This document shows, in pieces, positions 8,511 through 17,162 of a DNA stretch of 64,000 nucleotides. Source of the stretch: Bacillota bacterium (GTDB lineage: Bacteria; Bacillota; Clostridia; Acetivibrionales; DSM-27016); the NCBI GenBank assembly GCA_023390115.1, contig JAEWDM010000019.1, forward strand, positions 259,136 through 323,135, given 5' to 3'. A program made the translations under genes and the position numbers. Under the pieces are notes generated by a model. It searched no databases. It was not told the DNA's origin and was given only the letters and a program-made list of their open reading frames with translations. The first letter of the stretch is position 1. Each line of letters opens with the position of its first letter.

Positions 8511-9083
8511 CTATAGGGATTTAGAAAGCATTTTAATCATATGGAAATAGCTGTGTCCGGCTATTTCCATTTCTTTTTCCGTAAGATATCCCATGCTCTC
8601 ATACAATCTTTGAGCACGAGTGTTATTAAGCTCCACATTTATGGACAGCTTAGCAAAGCTATTGCCTCCTGCCTCTTCCTGAAGGCTTTTCAAAAGCTCC
8701 GTGCCAATCCCCATTCCCCTGAATTCCGGCATAATACAGAGAGAATCTATATAGAATTCGTCTTCATCCGCTTCCTTATCCAGTATAATATCCTCGCATA
8801 AGGAAAATGTATCTCTTATAATTGCCGCAAGCTCTCTATCGAGCCTTGCGGCATCCGCACCGTGATATGCTACCGCCATCCCCACGGCACGGCCCTCCAT
8901 TTCCTTTACCGTTACGTTATTATGGCTGAACCTGCCGGCCTCACTATTAAATGCTTTGCCTATGAATTCAAGAACCTTCGGTTTGTCATATACCTTAAGC
9001 ATGGGAATATCCATTTCATCCAGAATAATATATAGCAGCTCCGACACTTGGGGAGCATCCGTTTTTTTTGCACGCCTTATCAA
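8511..9083 (-). CDS. GNAT-family N-acetyltransferase
   Basis: A 190-residue GNAT starting IRRAKKTDAPQVSELL, with the acetyl-CoA loop IMPEFRGMGIGTELLKSLQ and the C-terminal NTRAQRLYESMGY helix of the fold. TTG at 9083 is preferred: AAGGAG lies 9 bases upstream, and farther ATG codons lie inside the upstream SprT-like gene. That gene ends 13 bases before, so the two are likely co-transcribed. The acceptor substrate is unknown. Confidence 0.88.
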   Translation of the reverse strand: MIRRAKKTDAPQVSELLYIILDEMDIPMLKVYDKPKVLEFIGKAFNSEAGRFSHNNVTVKEMEGRAVGMAVAYHGADAARLDRELAAIIRDTFSLCEDIILDKEADEDEFYIDSLCIMPEFRGMGIGTELLKSLQEEAGGNSFAKLSINVELNNTRAQRLYESMGYLTEKEMEIAGHSYFHMIKMLSKSL

Positions 9084-9096
9084 TCCTAATCTCTCC

Positions 9097-9837
9097 TTAC
9101 TCCAAAAGAGACAGAGGAACATAGTACTTTGAGTACCTGTTCCCCGCCCTGTCTGTGAGATGACCACCCTTATCGTTTACAATTACGGTGGCTCTCTTAT
9201 TTATATTATAAAGTATTCCCGTAAGCCTTTTTCCTTCAAAGGTAAAAGAAACAGTGTCTCCAATATTGATTCCCATCTTCTGCCTTGCTATCTGCTTGTG
9301 CGTCGGAAGCCTGTGGTAGCTTTCAGTCTGCCCAAAGATATTATTGGCTATTGCTTTAAACCTGTTGCCGCTGCAATTTGATCTCTTAAAAAGAACAAAC
9401 TCAATTACATGGCAAAGCTCATGCTCAAATACAAGCTGCATGGCCTCAAGGCTGCTGCTTGTATTTATTCCGCACACCGCATTTGTGCCCTTAACCGTTC
9501 CATAGTGAAAAAAGAAGTCAACCCCTATCCTGATTTCTATAGAAAGCTCCTCAGGCTTTATGGAATCTATGTTTTTAGGACAAAGGGTAAGCCCTGCACT
9601 CCTTGTCATACGCCGTGAAAGTGAAAATTTGAGTTTCCCCTGAAAGCTGTTCTTAAACCAGCTTTGAAAGAATATTTTATCATACAGCTCAAACATCAGC
9701 TTAAGATCAGAAGCGGATATCATTTCAATTGTATTGCTTTTTATATTGCGAGAAGCTTCTTTTAAAAAAGCAGCTATTTGTATTCTTTTATTCCTGATAT
9801 CCTGAGACTTTTGTTTTATATTTATTAAATCCAGCAT
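9097..9837 (-). CDS. SprT-like zinc metallopeptidase-domain protein
   Basis: A 246-residue protein with a SprT-like domain: LMFELYDKIFFQSWFKNSF at the N-terminus, then the zinc motif VFEHELCHVIEFV and the FKAIANNIFGQTESYH segment. The last 60 residues (INIGDTVSFTFEGKRLTGIL) resemble a small beta-barrel. SprT/Spartan relatives act on DNA-bound proteins in eukaryotes, but bacterial functions are mostly unknown. Start ATG at 9837 has a GAGGA site. It lies upstream of and close to the GNAT gene. Confidence 0.75.
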   Translation of the reverse strand: MLDLINIKQKSQDIRNKRIQIAAFLKEASRNIKSNTIEMISASDLKLMFELYDKIFFQSWFKNSFQGKLKFSLSRRMTRSAGLTLCPKNIDSIKPEELSIEIRIGVDFFFHYGTVKGTNAVCGINTSSSLEAMQLVFEHELCHVIEFVLFKRSNCSGNRFKAIANNIFGQTESYHRLPTHKQIARQKMGINIGDTVSFTFEGKRLTGILYNINKRATVIVNDKGGHLTDRAGNRYSKYYVPLSLLE

Positions 9838-10073
9838 CCATAATTCCTCATCCGTGAATTGGTAGCAACCTTAAGGTGAACTGTTTTCATTTATGAGTAT
9901 ATCATATCATCTTATTTGCGTCCACCATCTTCCTCCCCAGGCTCCAACAATATTAACAGTTCCGTATGAAGCTATCCAAAAGCTTTTCCCGATTCAAAGC
10001 CAAAATTGCAGCTCACAGTTGTCTGACCAAAAAGGACGGTTCTCTGTATAATGCAGGATTGCCCTCGCATAAA

Positions 10074-10943
10074 TCAGATACCCGCGTCCACCTTTTGCCC
10101 CAATAAAAATGTTTTATATTTGGCAATATGCTCATACTCGTAAAGCTTCTCCCCCGCAAGCTGCCCGGCATCCCTTACATCAGGCTCGAAAATCTCCTGT
10201 CCATCCTTGTGTGCATCCTTTCCTTTTTCTTCAATTCTGCCTCTTTTATTACGCTCATAGCTTTCCTTCACGTCCTTTTCAGAAGCCCTTGAAATTTTAT
10301 CATTTATATCCTTTTCTATTTCCTCTATCTTTTTGTCCAGATCATCAGCCTTTTTGCTCAATGTCTCGGACCTTCCCGGGTTTCTCTCTTTTACGCTCAA
10401 AGCCTCGGTCCTGAGCACAGACTGAGCCTTTTTTATACCTTCTATATTCCTCAGTTCCATTCGGGCGGATAAAACAGAACTCATGGCGTTTGAAGCAAAC
10501 AGGTCTTTTCTTTTATCTGTCACCTCTTCTTCATTTTCTTGCACATTATTTGCCATGCTGTTGTTGCCAGCTTGCTTTTCCTCTTCGGTTTCTCCTGTTT
10601 TAAAAGCCTTGCTCTGTTCCTCAAGCTGTATTTGCCGTATTTGGCTTTCCAGTTCCTGAATTTTTGTATCAAATTCGTGAAGCTTCTCCCTTATAACAGT
10701 GGGATCAGTGCCTTTCTCCTGTGCACTGTCCAGATAATCAGCACGTCTCTCGGCCAGCTCCTGCTTCTGCTCCATAAGATCTCTGATTATAATATTATTA
10801 GGCTTTGCAACCACGGAAGTTAAGGTGTATATATTTTTATCTCTATCGGCCCTTCCATTTTCTTTTCCCTCAGTCCGGCGAGACATATTTATATAGTCAG
10901 GCCCTTCAACTGTCCAGCTCTTTTGAGAAAAAGATACATTCAT
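10074..10943 (-). CDS. Uncharacterised coiled-coil protein (289 residues)
   Basis: I do not recognise this family. The protein is hydrophilic and highly charged, without signal peptide or membrane segment. Residues about 55-105 (MEQKQELAERRADYL..., HEFDTKIQELESQIRQIQLE) and 160-225 (AEDLDKKIEEIEKDINDK-type heptads) predict long coiled coils separated by a low-complexity acidic/basic linker. The C-terminus (EKLYEYEHIAKYKTFLL) is more ordered. The start ATG at 10943 has AGAGGTAGCAGC upstream. A structural or adaptor role is possible, but nothing in the neighbourhood fixes it. Confidence 0.7.
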   Translation of the reverse strand: MNVSFSQKSWTVEGPDYINMSRRTEGKENGRADRDKNIYTLTSVVAKPNNIIIRDLMEQKQELAERRADYLDSAQEKGTDPTVIREKLHEFDTKIQELESQIRQIQLEEQSKAFKTGETEEEKQAGNNSMANNVQENEEEVTDKRKDLFASNAMSSVLSARMELRNIEGIKKAQSVLRTEALSVKERNPGRSETLSKKADDLDKKIEEIEKDINDKISRASEKDVKESYERNKRGRIEEKGKDAHKDGQEIFEPDVRDAGQLAGEKLYEYEHIAKYKTFLLGQKVDAGI

Positions 10944-11094
10944 GCTGCTACCTCTCTTTAAATAATTTATATTATGCCATAAATTTTTATACTATTAGTT
11001 ATATCGTCTAAATCACAGGTAATTTTAATGCTTTAAAAATTCCCGCTGCCAAGATAGAATCTAAAGCGCTCTGCATTATTTATATGCATACTTA

Positions 11095-11568
11095 TTAAAT
11101 AACAGGTATATCTTTATCGGTAATAAACATTGTAATAATTGATTTGCTATAGAGGGTTCCATCTTGAGCCCGCACCTCAACCTCACACCTGCTTATTGTC
11201 CTGCCAAAGGCAATTACTTTAGCCTCAGCAATCACCTTTCCGGAAAATGCAGGCTTTATATATTCGGTATGAGCAGTTAAAGTAACAGCCTGTTTTCCGC
11301 AGAAGACGATAGCTGTGCCTGCGGCCACATCAGCCATAGTATACAGCAATCCGCCATGCATGCTGCCCATATAATTTTTGCTTGTTTCACCTATTGTCAA
11401 TTCAACCCTTGCATGCCCCTCTCCCATATCGACCAAGCTCATACCGTTATTTACAGAAAACATATCGCGCTTATTGAAATACTCTTTATATTTTTGAAAA
11501 TCCAGCAATTCCTTTATCCCCCCATTAAATGCAAATAGTCTTAATTTCACAGCCGGATGCCGGCTCAT
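11095..11568 (-). CDS. PaaI-family hotdog thioesterase
   Basis: A hotdog-fold acyl-CoA thioesterase of the PaaI group, recognised by MGSMHGGLLYTMADVAAGTA, followed by AVTLTAHTEYIKPAFSGKVIAEAK. These enzymes hydrolyse aryl- or acyl-CoA thioesters in the cytosol. The longest frame starts at ATG 11568 (157 residues), but the family usually begins nearer the ELLDFQKYKEYF segment. A TTG at 11508 preceded by GGGGGGA with an 8-base spacer gives 137 residues and may be the true start. It is a single gene; its substrate is unknown. Confidence 0.88.
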   Translation of the reverse strand: MSRHPAVKLRLFAFNGGIKELLDFQKYKEYFNKRDMFSVNNGMSLVDMGEGHARVELTIGETSKNYMGSMHGGLLYTMADVAAGTAIVFCGKQAVTLTAHTEYIKPAFSGKVIAEAKVIAFGRTISRCEVEVRAQDGTLYSKSIITMFITDKDIPVI

Positions 11569-12020
11569 ATATTTTTAAGCTATCCTTTCCATATAATAGC
11601 ACACCGCGACTCCATATACAATATCCAGAAGCCCTCAGGAATTCAGTGCCATCTTCTGCTGTGTCCAGACAAAAAGAGCAGTCAAATCCGCTATATCATG
11701 TGGTATCGCTGCTCAGGCTTTCATGAAAGTTGTCCCCACATACTTTTATACTTTTAATAGCCAAATGGCACCTACCAAATCACCGTCCAAATCCTCGCAT
11801 TCTGCAAGCTGGCTTTGTACATAGGCAACGTAATACTTCTCAAAAAACAATCATAGCCCACTATTAAAACCGAAAACAAAAAGGGCGGTCAAGCCTACTC
11901 TCTGATAATTTTATTTTTTAGAGAGTATAATTTAGAAGATTACGGCAAAAAACAAGAGCCAGCAAAGACGTCTCTATTTGCCATCACCCTTTTGGGCCCA
12001 AAATGTGTCCGGATACAAAA
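11569..12020. other. Gene-poor stretch between the thioesterase and the tRNA pair
   Basis: About 450 bases without a convincing gene on either strand. Short open frames here lack ribosome sites and do not resemble known proteins. One 6-base inverted repeat (ACTCTC 11897-11902 / GAGAGT 11921-11926) encloses an AT-rich loop. The stretch may hold decayed coding sequence, but I cannot support an assignment. Confidence 0.5.
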
Positions 12021-12055
12021 GAAAAGCCCTCATAGCTTTATGCTGAGAGCCTTTC
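12021..12055 (-). terminator. Intrinsic terminator of the tRNA-Leu/tRNA-fMet unit
   Basis: On the minus strand AAAGGCTCTCA pairs with TGAGGGCTTTTC (one mismatch) and is followed by TTTTG, 9 bases beyond the CCA end of tRNA-fMet. Confidence 0.75.
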
Positions 12056-12063
12056 TTCTGAAT

Positions 12064-12140
<77 letters not shown>

Positions 12141-12173
12141 ATATATAAATATTATATGAAATTTAATGCATTT

Positions 12174-12262
12174 TGGTGCCGGAGACCGGAATCGAACCGG
12201 TACGGTCGGTAAGGACCGCAGGATTTTAAGTCCTGTGCGTCTGCCAGTTCCGCCACTCCGGC
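12174..12262 (-). tRNA. tRNA-Leu (UAA)
   Basis: An 89-base class II tRNA. Acceptor GCCGGAG / CTCCGGC, anticodon stem-loop CAGGA-CTTAAAA-TCCTG with anticodon TAA, long variable arm (CGGTCC...CCGACCG), T loop GGTTCGATTCC and encoded CCA. Confidence 0.96.
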
Positions 12263-12299
12263 TTACTCTTATGGCGTATCACCCCTCGGCGACTTTTCT

Positions 12300-12328
12300 A
12301 TTATAATACATACCGCTATATGTGTCAA
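12300..12328 (-). promoter_or_regulatory. Consensus sigma-A promoter for the tRNA pair
   Basis: On the minus strand TTGACA (12328-12323), a 17-base spacer, and TATAAT (12305-12300), a perfect consensus pair 38 bases before tRNA-Leu. Confidence 0.9.
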
Positions 12329-12450
12329 CACTTAATTTTATTTAATTTTCCACTTATAAAATTCCCAACTTCTAAGGGTTTTAAACATCCCCACGAAAAA
12401 ACAAAACGGACTTAAAGTCCGTCATATTTGCATAGATAAAGATTTGTCGC

Positions 12451-12879
12451 CTAAAATTGAATGGATTTCCTGTATCCGCCGCTTCCTCTTTTTGATTCAA
12501 AGTTTTTTTTAAGATCGTGAAGCTTCTCATCACTGTCCTTCATAAATTTCGAAAGGCGCTCTTCAAACGACAGGTTATCATTCCCAACTTTATTCCATTC
12601 CACATCCGCAGGCCTGCTTGATCTAACACTAGCCTTTCCAGTCTCTGTAAGTGCCTTTTTAATTGACAAGCTTATTTTTCCATTGTTGTCTATAGAGATT
12701 ACTCTGACCTTAACCGACTGATTTTCTTTAAGATGTGCTTTGATATCTTTTACGTACTCTTCCGCAACTTCAGAAATGTGTACTAAACCTGTCCTTCCAC
12801 CTGCTAGCTGAACAAAAGCTCCAAAGCTTGTAATTCCGGAAACCTTTCCTTCAACTACCGTTCCTACCTCAACCAGCAT
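12451..12879 (-). CDS. S1-domain RNA-binding protein
   Basis: A 142-residue protein whose first 75 residues are one S1 RNA-binding domain (VEGKVSGITSFGAFVQLAGG, GLVHISEVAEEYVKDI, VRVISIDNNGKISLSIKK), like Bacillus general stress protein 13/YugI. The C-terminal half is charged (FEERLSKFMKDSDEKLHDLK). It lies downstream of divIC, the usual clostridial position for this gene. Its role is probably in ribosome-associated RNA binding, by family analogy. Confidence 0.9.
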   Translation of the reverse strand: MLVEVGTVVEGKVSGITSFGAFVQLAGGRTGLVHISEVAEEYVKDIKAHLKENQSVKVRVISIDNNGKISLSIKKALTETGKASVRSSRPADVEWNKVGNDNLSFEERLSKFMKDSDEKLHDLKKNFESKRGSGGYRKSIQF

Positions 12880-12998
12880 ATACTAAGAAATCCTCCTAAA
12901 AAAGTTATAAACCATTTTGATTATATAGCATATCCAACAATTCGTCAAGCACCTGATTTAAGTTTTTTACAGGCATTTTTACTGCTATTTTTAATGAG

Positions 12999-13274
12999 TT
13001 AATCCACATTAATAAAAACCTTTTCTCCCGGCTTTATAAGCCCTAACTTTTCCCTTGCAACGCGCTCGATAAATTCATCGGAGTTTATATCCTCCTTCTG
13101 TCTCTTTAAGCTCTTATTTATCCTGTTCTGCTCCTCAATCTTTCTTTCGATCTCTCTTCTTTCCTCTTGCTTGGCGTATATGATTCTTTGCTGGTCTATC
13201 ATAATACAGGATAAATATATAATAACCGCAAGTATTATAAACAGACCCAGTCTGGATTTTTTCCTCTTGCTCAT
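12999..13274 (-). CDS. divIC: DivIC/FtsB-family septum formation initiator
   Basis: A 91-residue bitopic membrane protein: a short basic N-terminus (SKRKKSR), one TM (LGLFIILAVIIYLSCIMI), a coiled coil (EERREIERKIEEQNRINKSL), and the C-terminal FIERVAREKLGLIKPGEKVF that defines DivIC/FtsB. It acts in the FtsL/DivIB division complex. ATG at 13274 (MSKRKK) fits the family; a longer frame to 13316 has an atypical start. It follows yabQ as in other spore formers. Confidence 0.92.
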   Translation of the reverse strand: MSKRKKSRLGLFIILAVIIYLSCIMIDQQRIIYAKQEERREIERKIEEQNRINKSLKRQKEDINSDEFIERVAREKLGLIKPGEKVFINVD

Positions 13275-13364
13275 ATCCTGTCCGCTCCTCGTAAAATGTA
13301 TAAATACACTTTGCATTAAGTGTAAATAATATATTTCTATATATCGGCTTAAAATCCTCCTTTA

Positions 13365-13874
13365 TTAAATCTTTTTCCTTATATTTTTTAATACTCTTTT
13401 CAGTCCTGCAGCTTTTTGCAGCCTGCTTCTGCCAATTCTTTTCGCCCCCCTCACGCCTTTCCCCGCCAGTCTTTGCAGGTACTTGCACGGCCTCCTTAAT
13501 ATTCTTGCCAATATCCTTACAGGATAAGTCGCTATAGTCCATATGATTTTAAATATCCTGGAAATGATTTTTATTACAGTAAGAAAAAGCTTCATTACAA
13601 TCCTGCTTAACGCAAGGGCATATAAAGTAACCCCCAAAATAGTACCCGCAAAAATATACCCTCTTATTTCTCCTTCATTGCTGTAGTATACTATTATAAA
13701 CATTACCAGTGTAACAATAAACCAATATACCAAATCCTCCATATTAGTAGCAATGATTCTGGTCCTTACGGTTCTCCTCTTAATTCTGAAGATATCGTAG
13801 ATAAATCCAATAATCATGCCGCCAACTACCGCACATAAAAAAATGTGCGCCTGACTGCTAACAGAAATAGTCAA
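13365..13874 (-). CDS. yabQ: Spore cortex biosynthesis protein YabQ
   Basis: A 169-residue membrane protein beginning with three to four hydrophobic segments (AHIFLCAVVGGMIIGFIYDI, LVYWFIVTLVMFIIVYY, YIFAGTILGVTLYALALS) and ending in a strongly basic tail. This is the plan of YabQ, which sits in the forespore outer membrane and is needed for cortex formation in Bacillus. It is between yabP and divIC, the conserved order. Expression is expected in the mother cell during sporulation. Confidence 0.93.
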   Translation of the reverse strand: MTISVSSQAHIFLCAVVGGMIIGFIYDIFRIKRRTVRTRIIATNMEDLVYWFIVTLVMFIIVYYSNEGEIRGYIFAGTILGVTLYALALSRIVMKLFLTVIKIISRIFKIIWTIATYPVRILARILRRPCKYLQRLAGKGVRGAKRIGRSRLQKAAGLKRVLKNIRKKI

Positions 13875-13908
13875 CTATTTATCCTACCTCCATGACTATA
13901 AACAGAAT

Positions 13909-14202
13909 TTATTTGAACATTTTGCTAAAGAAGCCCCCGCCCTTGGATTTTGAGCCTTCCTTATCCGAATACTCGCAGCTCATGATATCTCCTTCAATGT
14001 TAAGCACGGAATCATCAAGGTTTAGCTTGTTTATATGAAGGTCTTCCCCCCTTATAATAAGCAAGCCCATTTCAGTATCCACTATAACCGATTCGTCATT
14101 AAAGCTCTCTACATCGATAACTCCGGAAATACTAAGCTTTTCCCTGTTTTCAAGGATGATATTCTGTGACTTCTGTCTGGGAACCTTTTTTTCTTCAATC
14201 AT
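13909..14202 (-). CDS. yabP: Sporulation protein YabP
   Basis: A 97-residue YabP/YqfC-family protein: NIILENREKLSISGVIDVES, then VIVDTEMGLLIIRGEDLHIN and LNIEGDIMSCEYSD. ATG at 14202 (MIEEKK) is preferred to the more distant one at 14238, because TGGAGA lies just upstream and the N-terminus then matches the family. It is 35 bases upstream of yabQ and clearly part of the same operon. It ends with a Lys/Gly-rich tail (GGGFFSKMFK). Confidence 0.9.
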   Translation of the reverse strand: MIEEKKVPRQKSQNIILENREKLSISGVIDVESFNDESVIVDTEMGLLIIRGEDLHINKLNLDDSVLNIEGDIMSCEYSDKEGSKSKGGGFFSKMFK

Positions 14203-14397
14203 TTTTCGTCTCCATTTCCGGCACGGAATATACCGCATATTCCCTTGCCGATACCAAAATTTTTCACAAAGGCTTCATCGTTAACTCACTATCCAAGCTG
14301 TCCCGCATTTGCTTTTGATGTCCAAAATAAGTTGCACAGGCAGGCTGCTAATTATAAATATGCATGTACAAATGAAAAAATTACATCATAAATAAAA

Positions 14398-14456
14398 AAT
14401 CAAGGCCTAGAGAAGCTGAAAGATCTATTTTTTTAATCCTTCGCTCTGCCTTGATT
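14398..14456 (-). terminator. Intrinsic terminator after rqcP
   Basis: On the minus strand AATCAAGGC pairs with GCCTTGATT around a long, partly paired loop, followed by TTTTTT. It separates mazG-hup-rqcP from the yabP-yabQ-divIC sporulation operon. Confidence 0.65.
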
Positions 14457-14481
14457 AGTAATGCTCTCTTAATAAAAGCGC

Positions 14482-14721
14482 CTATTTAATTATGTACATT
14501 TCCTTGGATTCAGCCTTTGAAACATGCTCCGATATTGAAGTTACTTCTACCTTGGCATTGCTGTTTCCAAACTGAATCTCAATCAAATCTCCCACCTTGA
14601 CCTCAGTACCCGGCTTTGCAGTTTTACCGTTTATTTTGACCCTTTCCTGCTCACAGGCCTCATTGGCCAGTGTGCGCCTCTTTATAAGCCTTGAAATCTT
14701 TAAAAACTTGTCAATTCTCAA
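14482..14721 (-). CDS. rqcP: S4-domain ribosome quality-control factor RqcP (YabO)
   Basis: A 79-residue S4 RNA-binding protein (MRIDKFLKISRLIKRRTLAN, VKINGKTAKPGTEVKVGD) of the YabO/RqcP type. In Bacillus, RqcP works with RqcH to add alanine tails to stalled chains on 50S subunits. The short length and the position between hup and yabP match the family. Confidence 0.93.
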   Translation of the reverse strand: MRIDKFLKISRLIKRRTLANEACEQERVKINGKTAKPGTEVKVGDLIEIQFGNSNAKVEVTSISEHVSKAESKEMYIIK

Positions 14722-14825
14722 AATTCAATTCCCCCTTAGGTAAGCCCATCCAGACTCAATATCCCATGATTCAAAAGCTCCCATGCATTTTATTATACAC
14801 AGGAGCTTCTGATCCACAATTTATT

Positions 14826-15101
14826 TTACTTGTTTATTGAATCCTTTAATGCTTTTCCGACTTTGAAAACAGGCGCCTTAGAAGCAGGAATATCTATTTC
14901 CTCCTTTGTCTGGGGATTTCTTCCCTTCCTTGCAGCCCTTTCCCTTACCTCGAATGATCCAAAGCCCACAAGCTGAATCTTCTCTCCTTTTGAAAGAGCA
15001 TCCTCTACGCTTTCCATAAATGCATTCAATGCCTTCTCAGCATCCTTTTTTGATAAATCGCTTTTCTCAGCCATATCGGCTATCAAATCTGATTTGTTCA
15101 T
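14826..15101 (-). CDS. hup: HU-type DNA-binding protein
   Basis: A 91-residue HU: MNKSDLIADMAEKSDLSKKD at the N-terminus, FGSFEVRERAARKGRNPQT in the DNA-binding arm, and PAFKVGK-like PVFKVGKALKD at the end. It is the nucleoid protein that bends DNA. AGGAGG-type site (AAAGGAGG) upstream. Conserved neighbours mazG and rqcP. Confidence 0.97.
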   Translation of the reverse strand: MNKSDLIADMAEKSDLSKKDAEKALNAFMESVEDALSKGEKIQLVGFGSFEVRERAARKGRNPQTKEEIDIPASKAPVFKVGKALKDSINK

Positions 15102-15172
15102 TTATTTTCCTCCTTTTTAAACAATTGACGGTCTACTTAAAAATTATAGCAGCCGGCAATTAATTGCTGATT

Positions 15173-15973
15173 TTATGCTTTTCCTTCTGAAAAATATGCT
15201 TTGGCCTCATTCCAAAGCTGATCCATTTCAGCCAAGCTCATATCCTCCAGCTTATTGCCATTTTTTATGCTCTTGCTTTCGACATACTCAAACCTCTTTA
15301 TAAACTTGTTTATAGTCCCGGTAAGCGCCAGCTCCGGCTGCAGCTTTAAAAACCTTGACAAATTTACCAGAGAAAAGAATACATCTCCCATTTCATCCTT
15401 TATTCTTTCCATATTTTCACTTTTATATACATCCCTAAGCTCTCTTATTTCCTCTTCAACCTTAGAAAACACATCGTCTAAGTTATCCCAGTCAAATCCC
15501 ACCTGAGCCGCCTTCTGCTGAACCTTATAGCTCCTCATCAGGGCAGGAAGGTTTGACGGCACATCCTTCAATACTCCGGTCTGCGTTTTCAGGCCCTTCT
15601 CCCTCTTCTTCAAAACCTCCCAGTTCTCTACCACCTGCTCGGGAGTATCTGCCATATCATTTCCGAAGACATGAGTATGCCTCAAAATAAGCTTTCTGCA
15701 TATGCCCGTAATAACATCATCTATATCAAAAGCCTTTGTCTCCCTGGCTATCTGTGCATGGAACACGACCTGCAAAAGCACGTCACCCAGCTCCTCACAC
15801 AGCTTGTCCCTGTCATTTAAATCTATTGCCTCCAGTACTTCATAGGTTTCCTCAATGAAACAGCTTTTGAGGCTTTCATGAGTCTGCTTTCTGTCCCACG
15901 GGCAACCCTTCTCACCTCTCAGCAACTCTATAAGGTCAATCAAGTCGCTGAGGCTGTACTTATCCTTGAGCAT
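15173..15973 (-). CDS. mazG: Nucleoside triphosphate pyrophosphohydrolase MazG
   Basis: A 266-residue all-alpha NTP pyrophosphohydrolase with two MazG repeats. The first carries GCPWDRKQTHESL, EETYEV and EELGDVLLQVVFHAQIA; the second EEIRELRD and KDEMGDVFFSLVNLSRFL. These EExxE...ExxD metal-binding patterns mark an active NTP-PPase. Some Bacillus homologues (YabN) carry an extra N-terminal methylase-like domain, absent here. Upstream of hup. Confidence 0.96.
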   Translation of the reverse strand: MLKDKYSLSDLIDLIELLRGEKGCPWDRKQTHESLKSCFIEETYEVLEAIDLNDRDKLCEELGDVLLQVVFHAQIARETKAFDIDDVITGICRKLILRHTHVFGNDMADTPEQVVENWEVLKKREKGLKTQTGVLKDVPSNLPALMRSYKVQQKAAQVGFDWDNLDDVFSKVEEEIRELRDVYKSENMERIKDEMGDVFFSLVNLSRFLKLQPELALTGTINKFIKRFEYVESKSIKNGNKLEDMSLAEMDQLWNEAKAYFSEGKA

Positions 15974-16113
15974 AATTCATCTCCTGTCCAACTGCTGTAT
16001 AAAAAGCATATTCAAAACTCCTAAATTCAACTTAAGGCTACACACCTATTTTATATAGTAATGCCCCGTAAGTCAAACAATTCGGCAAAAATCCTTTAAT
16101 TAAAGCCTCATTG

Positions 16114-16845
16114 CTACTGCAGGGTGATATAATTGCCCATTACCCAGCCCGAAATACCACTTGCAGTCTTTATGTTGTACCACTCTCCGCTTTTTGACAG
16201 CACAGTCACGCTATCTCCCTTAATGAGGCTTCCTATTATTTGCGAACCAGTGCTTTGTCCGGCTCTTATGTTAAGGGAGGATGCATTAACAATTCCCTTT
16301 TGCGTACCGGTCTCCTCCGGCTTTTCAGTCTGTTCCGCCGGAGCGCCCTCTACCTTGTAGCTGCCTCTTATGAGCACCCAGCACTGCCCTGTAACCTTAA
16401 AGCCTCTTCCGTCATCCCTTGCTGAAATAACCAGATGATTGTATTCCAATGCCTGTCCGTTGTCAAGGTCCTTAGCGGAGGTTGTATCACAAAGCCCTCC
16501 GTTCTGTCCCTTAACAGACACAGCCTTTCCCGATCTCATAACAATTTCCGTTCCCGCACCCGTATAAACAATTTTGCCCGCATCTATAGAAACGGTTTCA
16601 AAGCCCTGTGCCGCCGTACCGGCCCCGCCTGACTTAAGCGCCTCCACCTGCTTTTTTAATTCCTCCACCTCTTTTTTATATTGCTCTATACCCGCATCCA
16701 CATAGCTTTTAGACACCAGAGGGTCCTGATCAGACCCCGGCTCCGCCTTGCCGTCGGATGCCGCCAAAATTATGTTGAACCCTATCGATACTATCAGAAG
16801 AAGGGTTAAAGGAAGAATTAAAATTATATGCCTTCGTAATTTCAT
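16114..16845 (-). CDS. Membrane-anchored SH3b-domain protein
   Basis: A 243-residue exported protein. It has an N-terminal signal anchor (HIILILPLTLLLIVSIGFNI), a short coiled coil (IEQYKKEVEELKKQVEALKS), an unfamiliar beta domain at about 80-160, a Pro/Glu linker, and a C-terminal bacterial SH3 domain (ASSLNIRAGQSTGSQIIGSL, SGISGWVMGNYITLQ). SH3b domains bind cell-wall peptides, so a wall-associated role is inferred. It is transcribed away from dacF. Confidence 0.85.
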   Translation of the reverse strand: MKLRRHIILILPLTLLLIVSIGFNIILAASDGKAEPGSDQDPLVSKSYVDAGIEQYKKEVEELKKQVEALKSGGAGTAAQGFETVSIDAGKIVYTGAGTEIVMRSGKAVSVKGQNGGLCDTTSAKDLDNGQALEYNHLVISARDDGRGFKVTGQCWVLIRGSYKVEGAPAEQTEKPEETGTQKGIVNASSLNIRAGQSTGSQIIGSLIKGDSVTVLSKSGEWYNIKTASGISGWVMGNYITLQ

Positions 16846-17061
16846 AGCAATCTCCTATACAAAGATATTTTCATAGCCCGATGTATTAAATTATAATTTT
16901 TACAGATGAATATTTGGTTACAATATCTTTAAAACATTGTGACAATTATATGTCATCCAGTAAATGAATGACCCTTTAAGCCCATTGACTACCCCAAAAG
17001 CCTGCCGCCCCGGCAATTTTGCCTGCCGTTTCCATGCTCTCTTGCCGCCAGACCGTCAAAA
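16846..17061. other. Intergenic stretch between divergent SH3 and DacF-like genes
   Basis: About 215 bases with no gene I can support; AT-rich near the two gene starts and GC-rich (CCTGCCGCCCCGGCAATTTT) in the middle. It should hold the SH3-gene promoter, which I could not place with confidence. Confidence 0.4.
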
Positions 17062-17090
17062 TTGACTAATACACTAATCAATTATATAAT
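17062..17090 (+). promoter_or_regulatory. Sigma-A-type promoter for the DacF-like gene
   Basis: TTGACT (17062-17067), a 17-base spacer and TATAAT (17085-17090) lie 72 bases before the start codon. Confidence 0.8.
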
Positions 17091-17162
17091 ACTTGATATA
17101 AATGTTTATTTCAAACATTTCCTTTGCAAAATTGATACAAATGCCGGAAAGGGGATTTGAAA

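Noticed and set aside
11569..11900. Possible decayed gene on the minus strand upstream of the thioesterase
   Set aside because: A short coding-like run exists, but stops interrupt it and no family could be recognised.
13135..13542. 135-residue open frame spanning the end of yabQ and start of divIC
   Set aside because: It overlaps two well-recognised genes in another frame, is Lys/Glu-rich by composition only and has no ribosome site.
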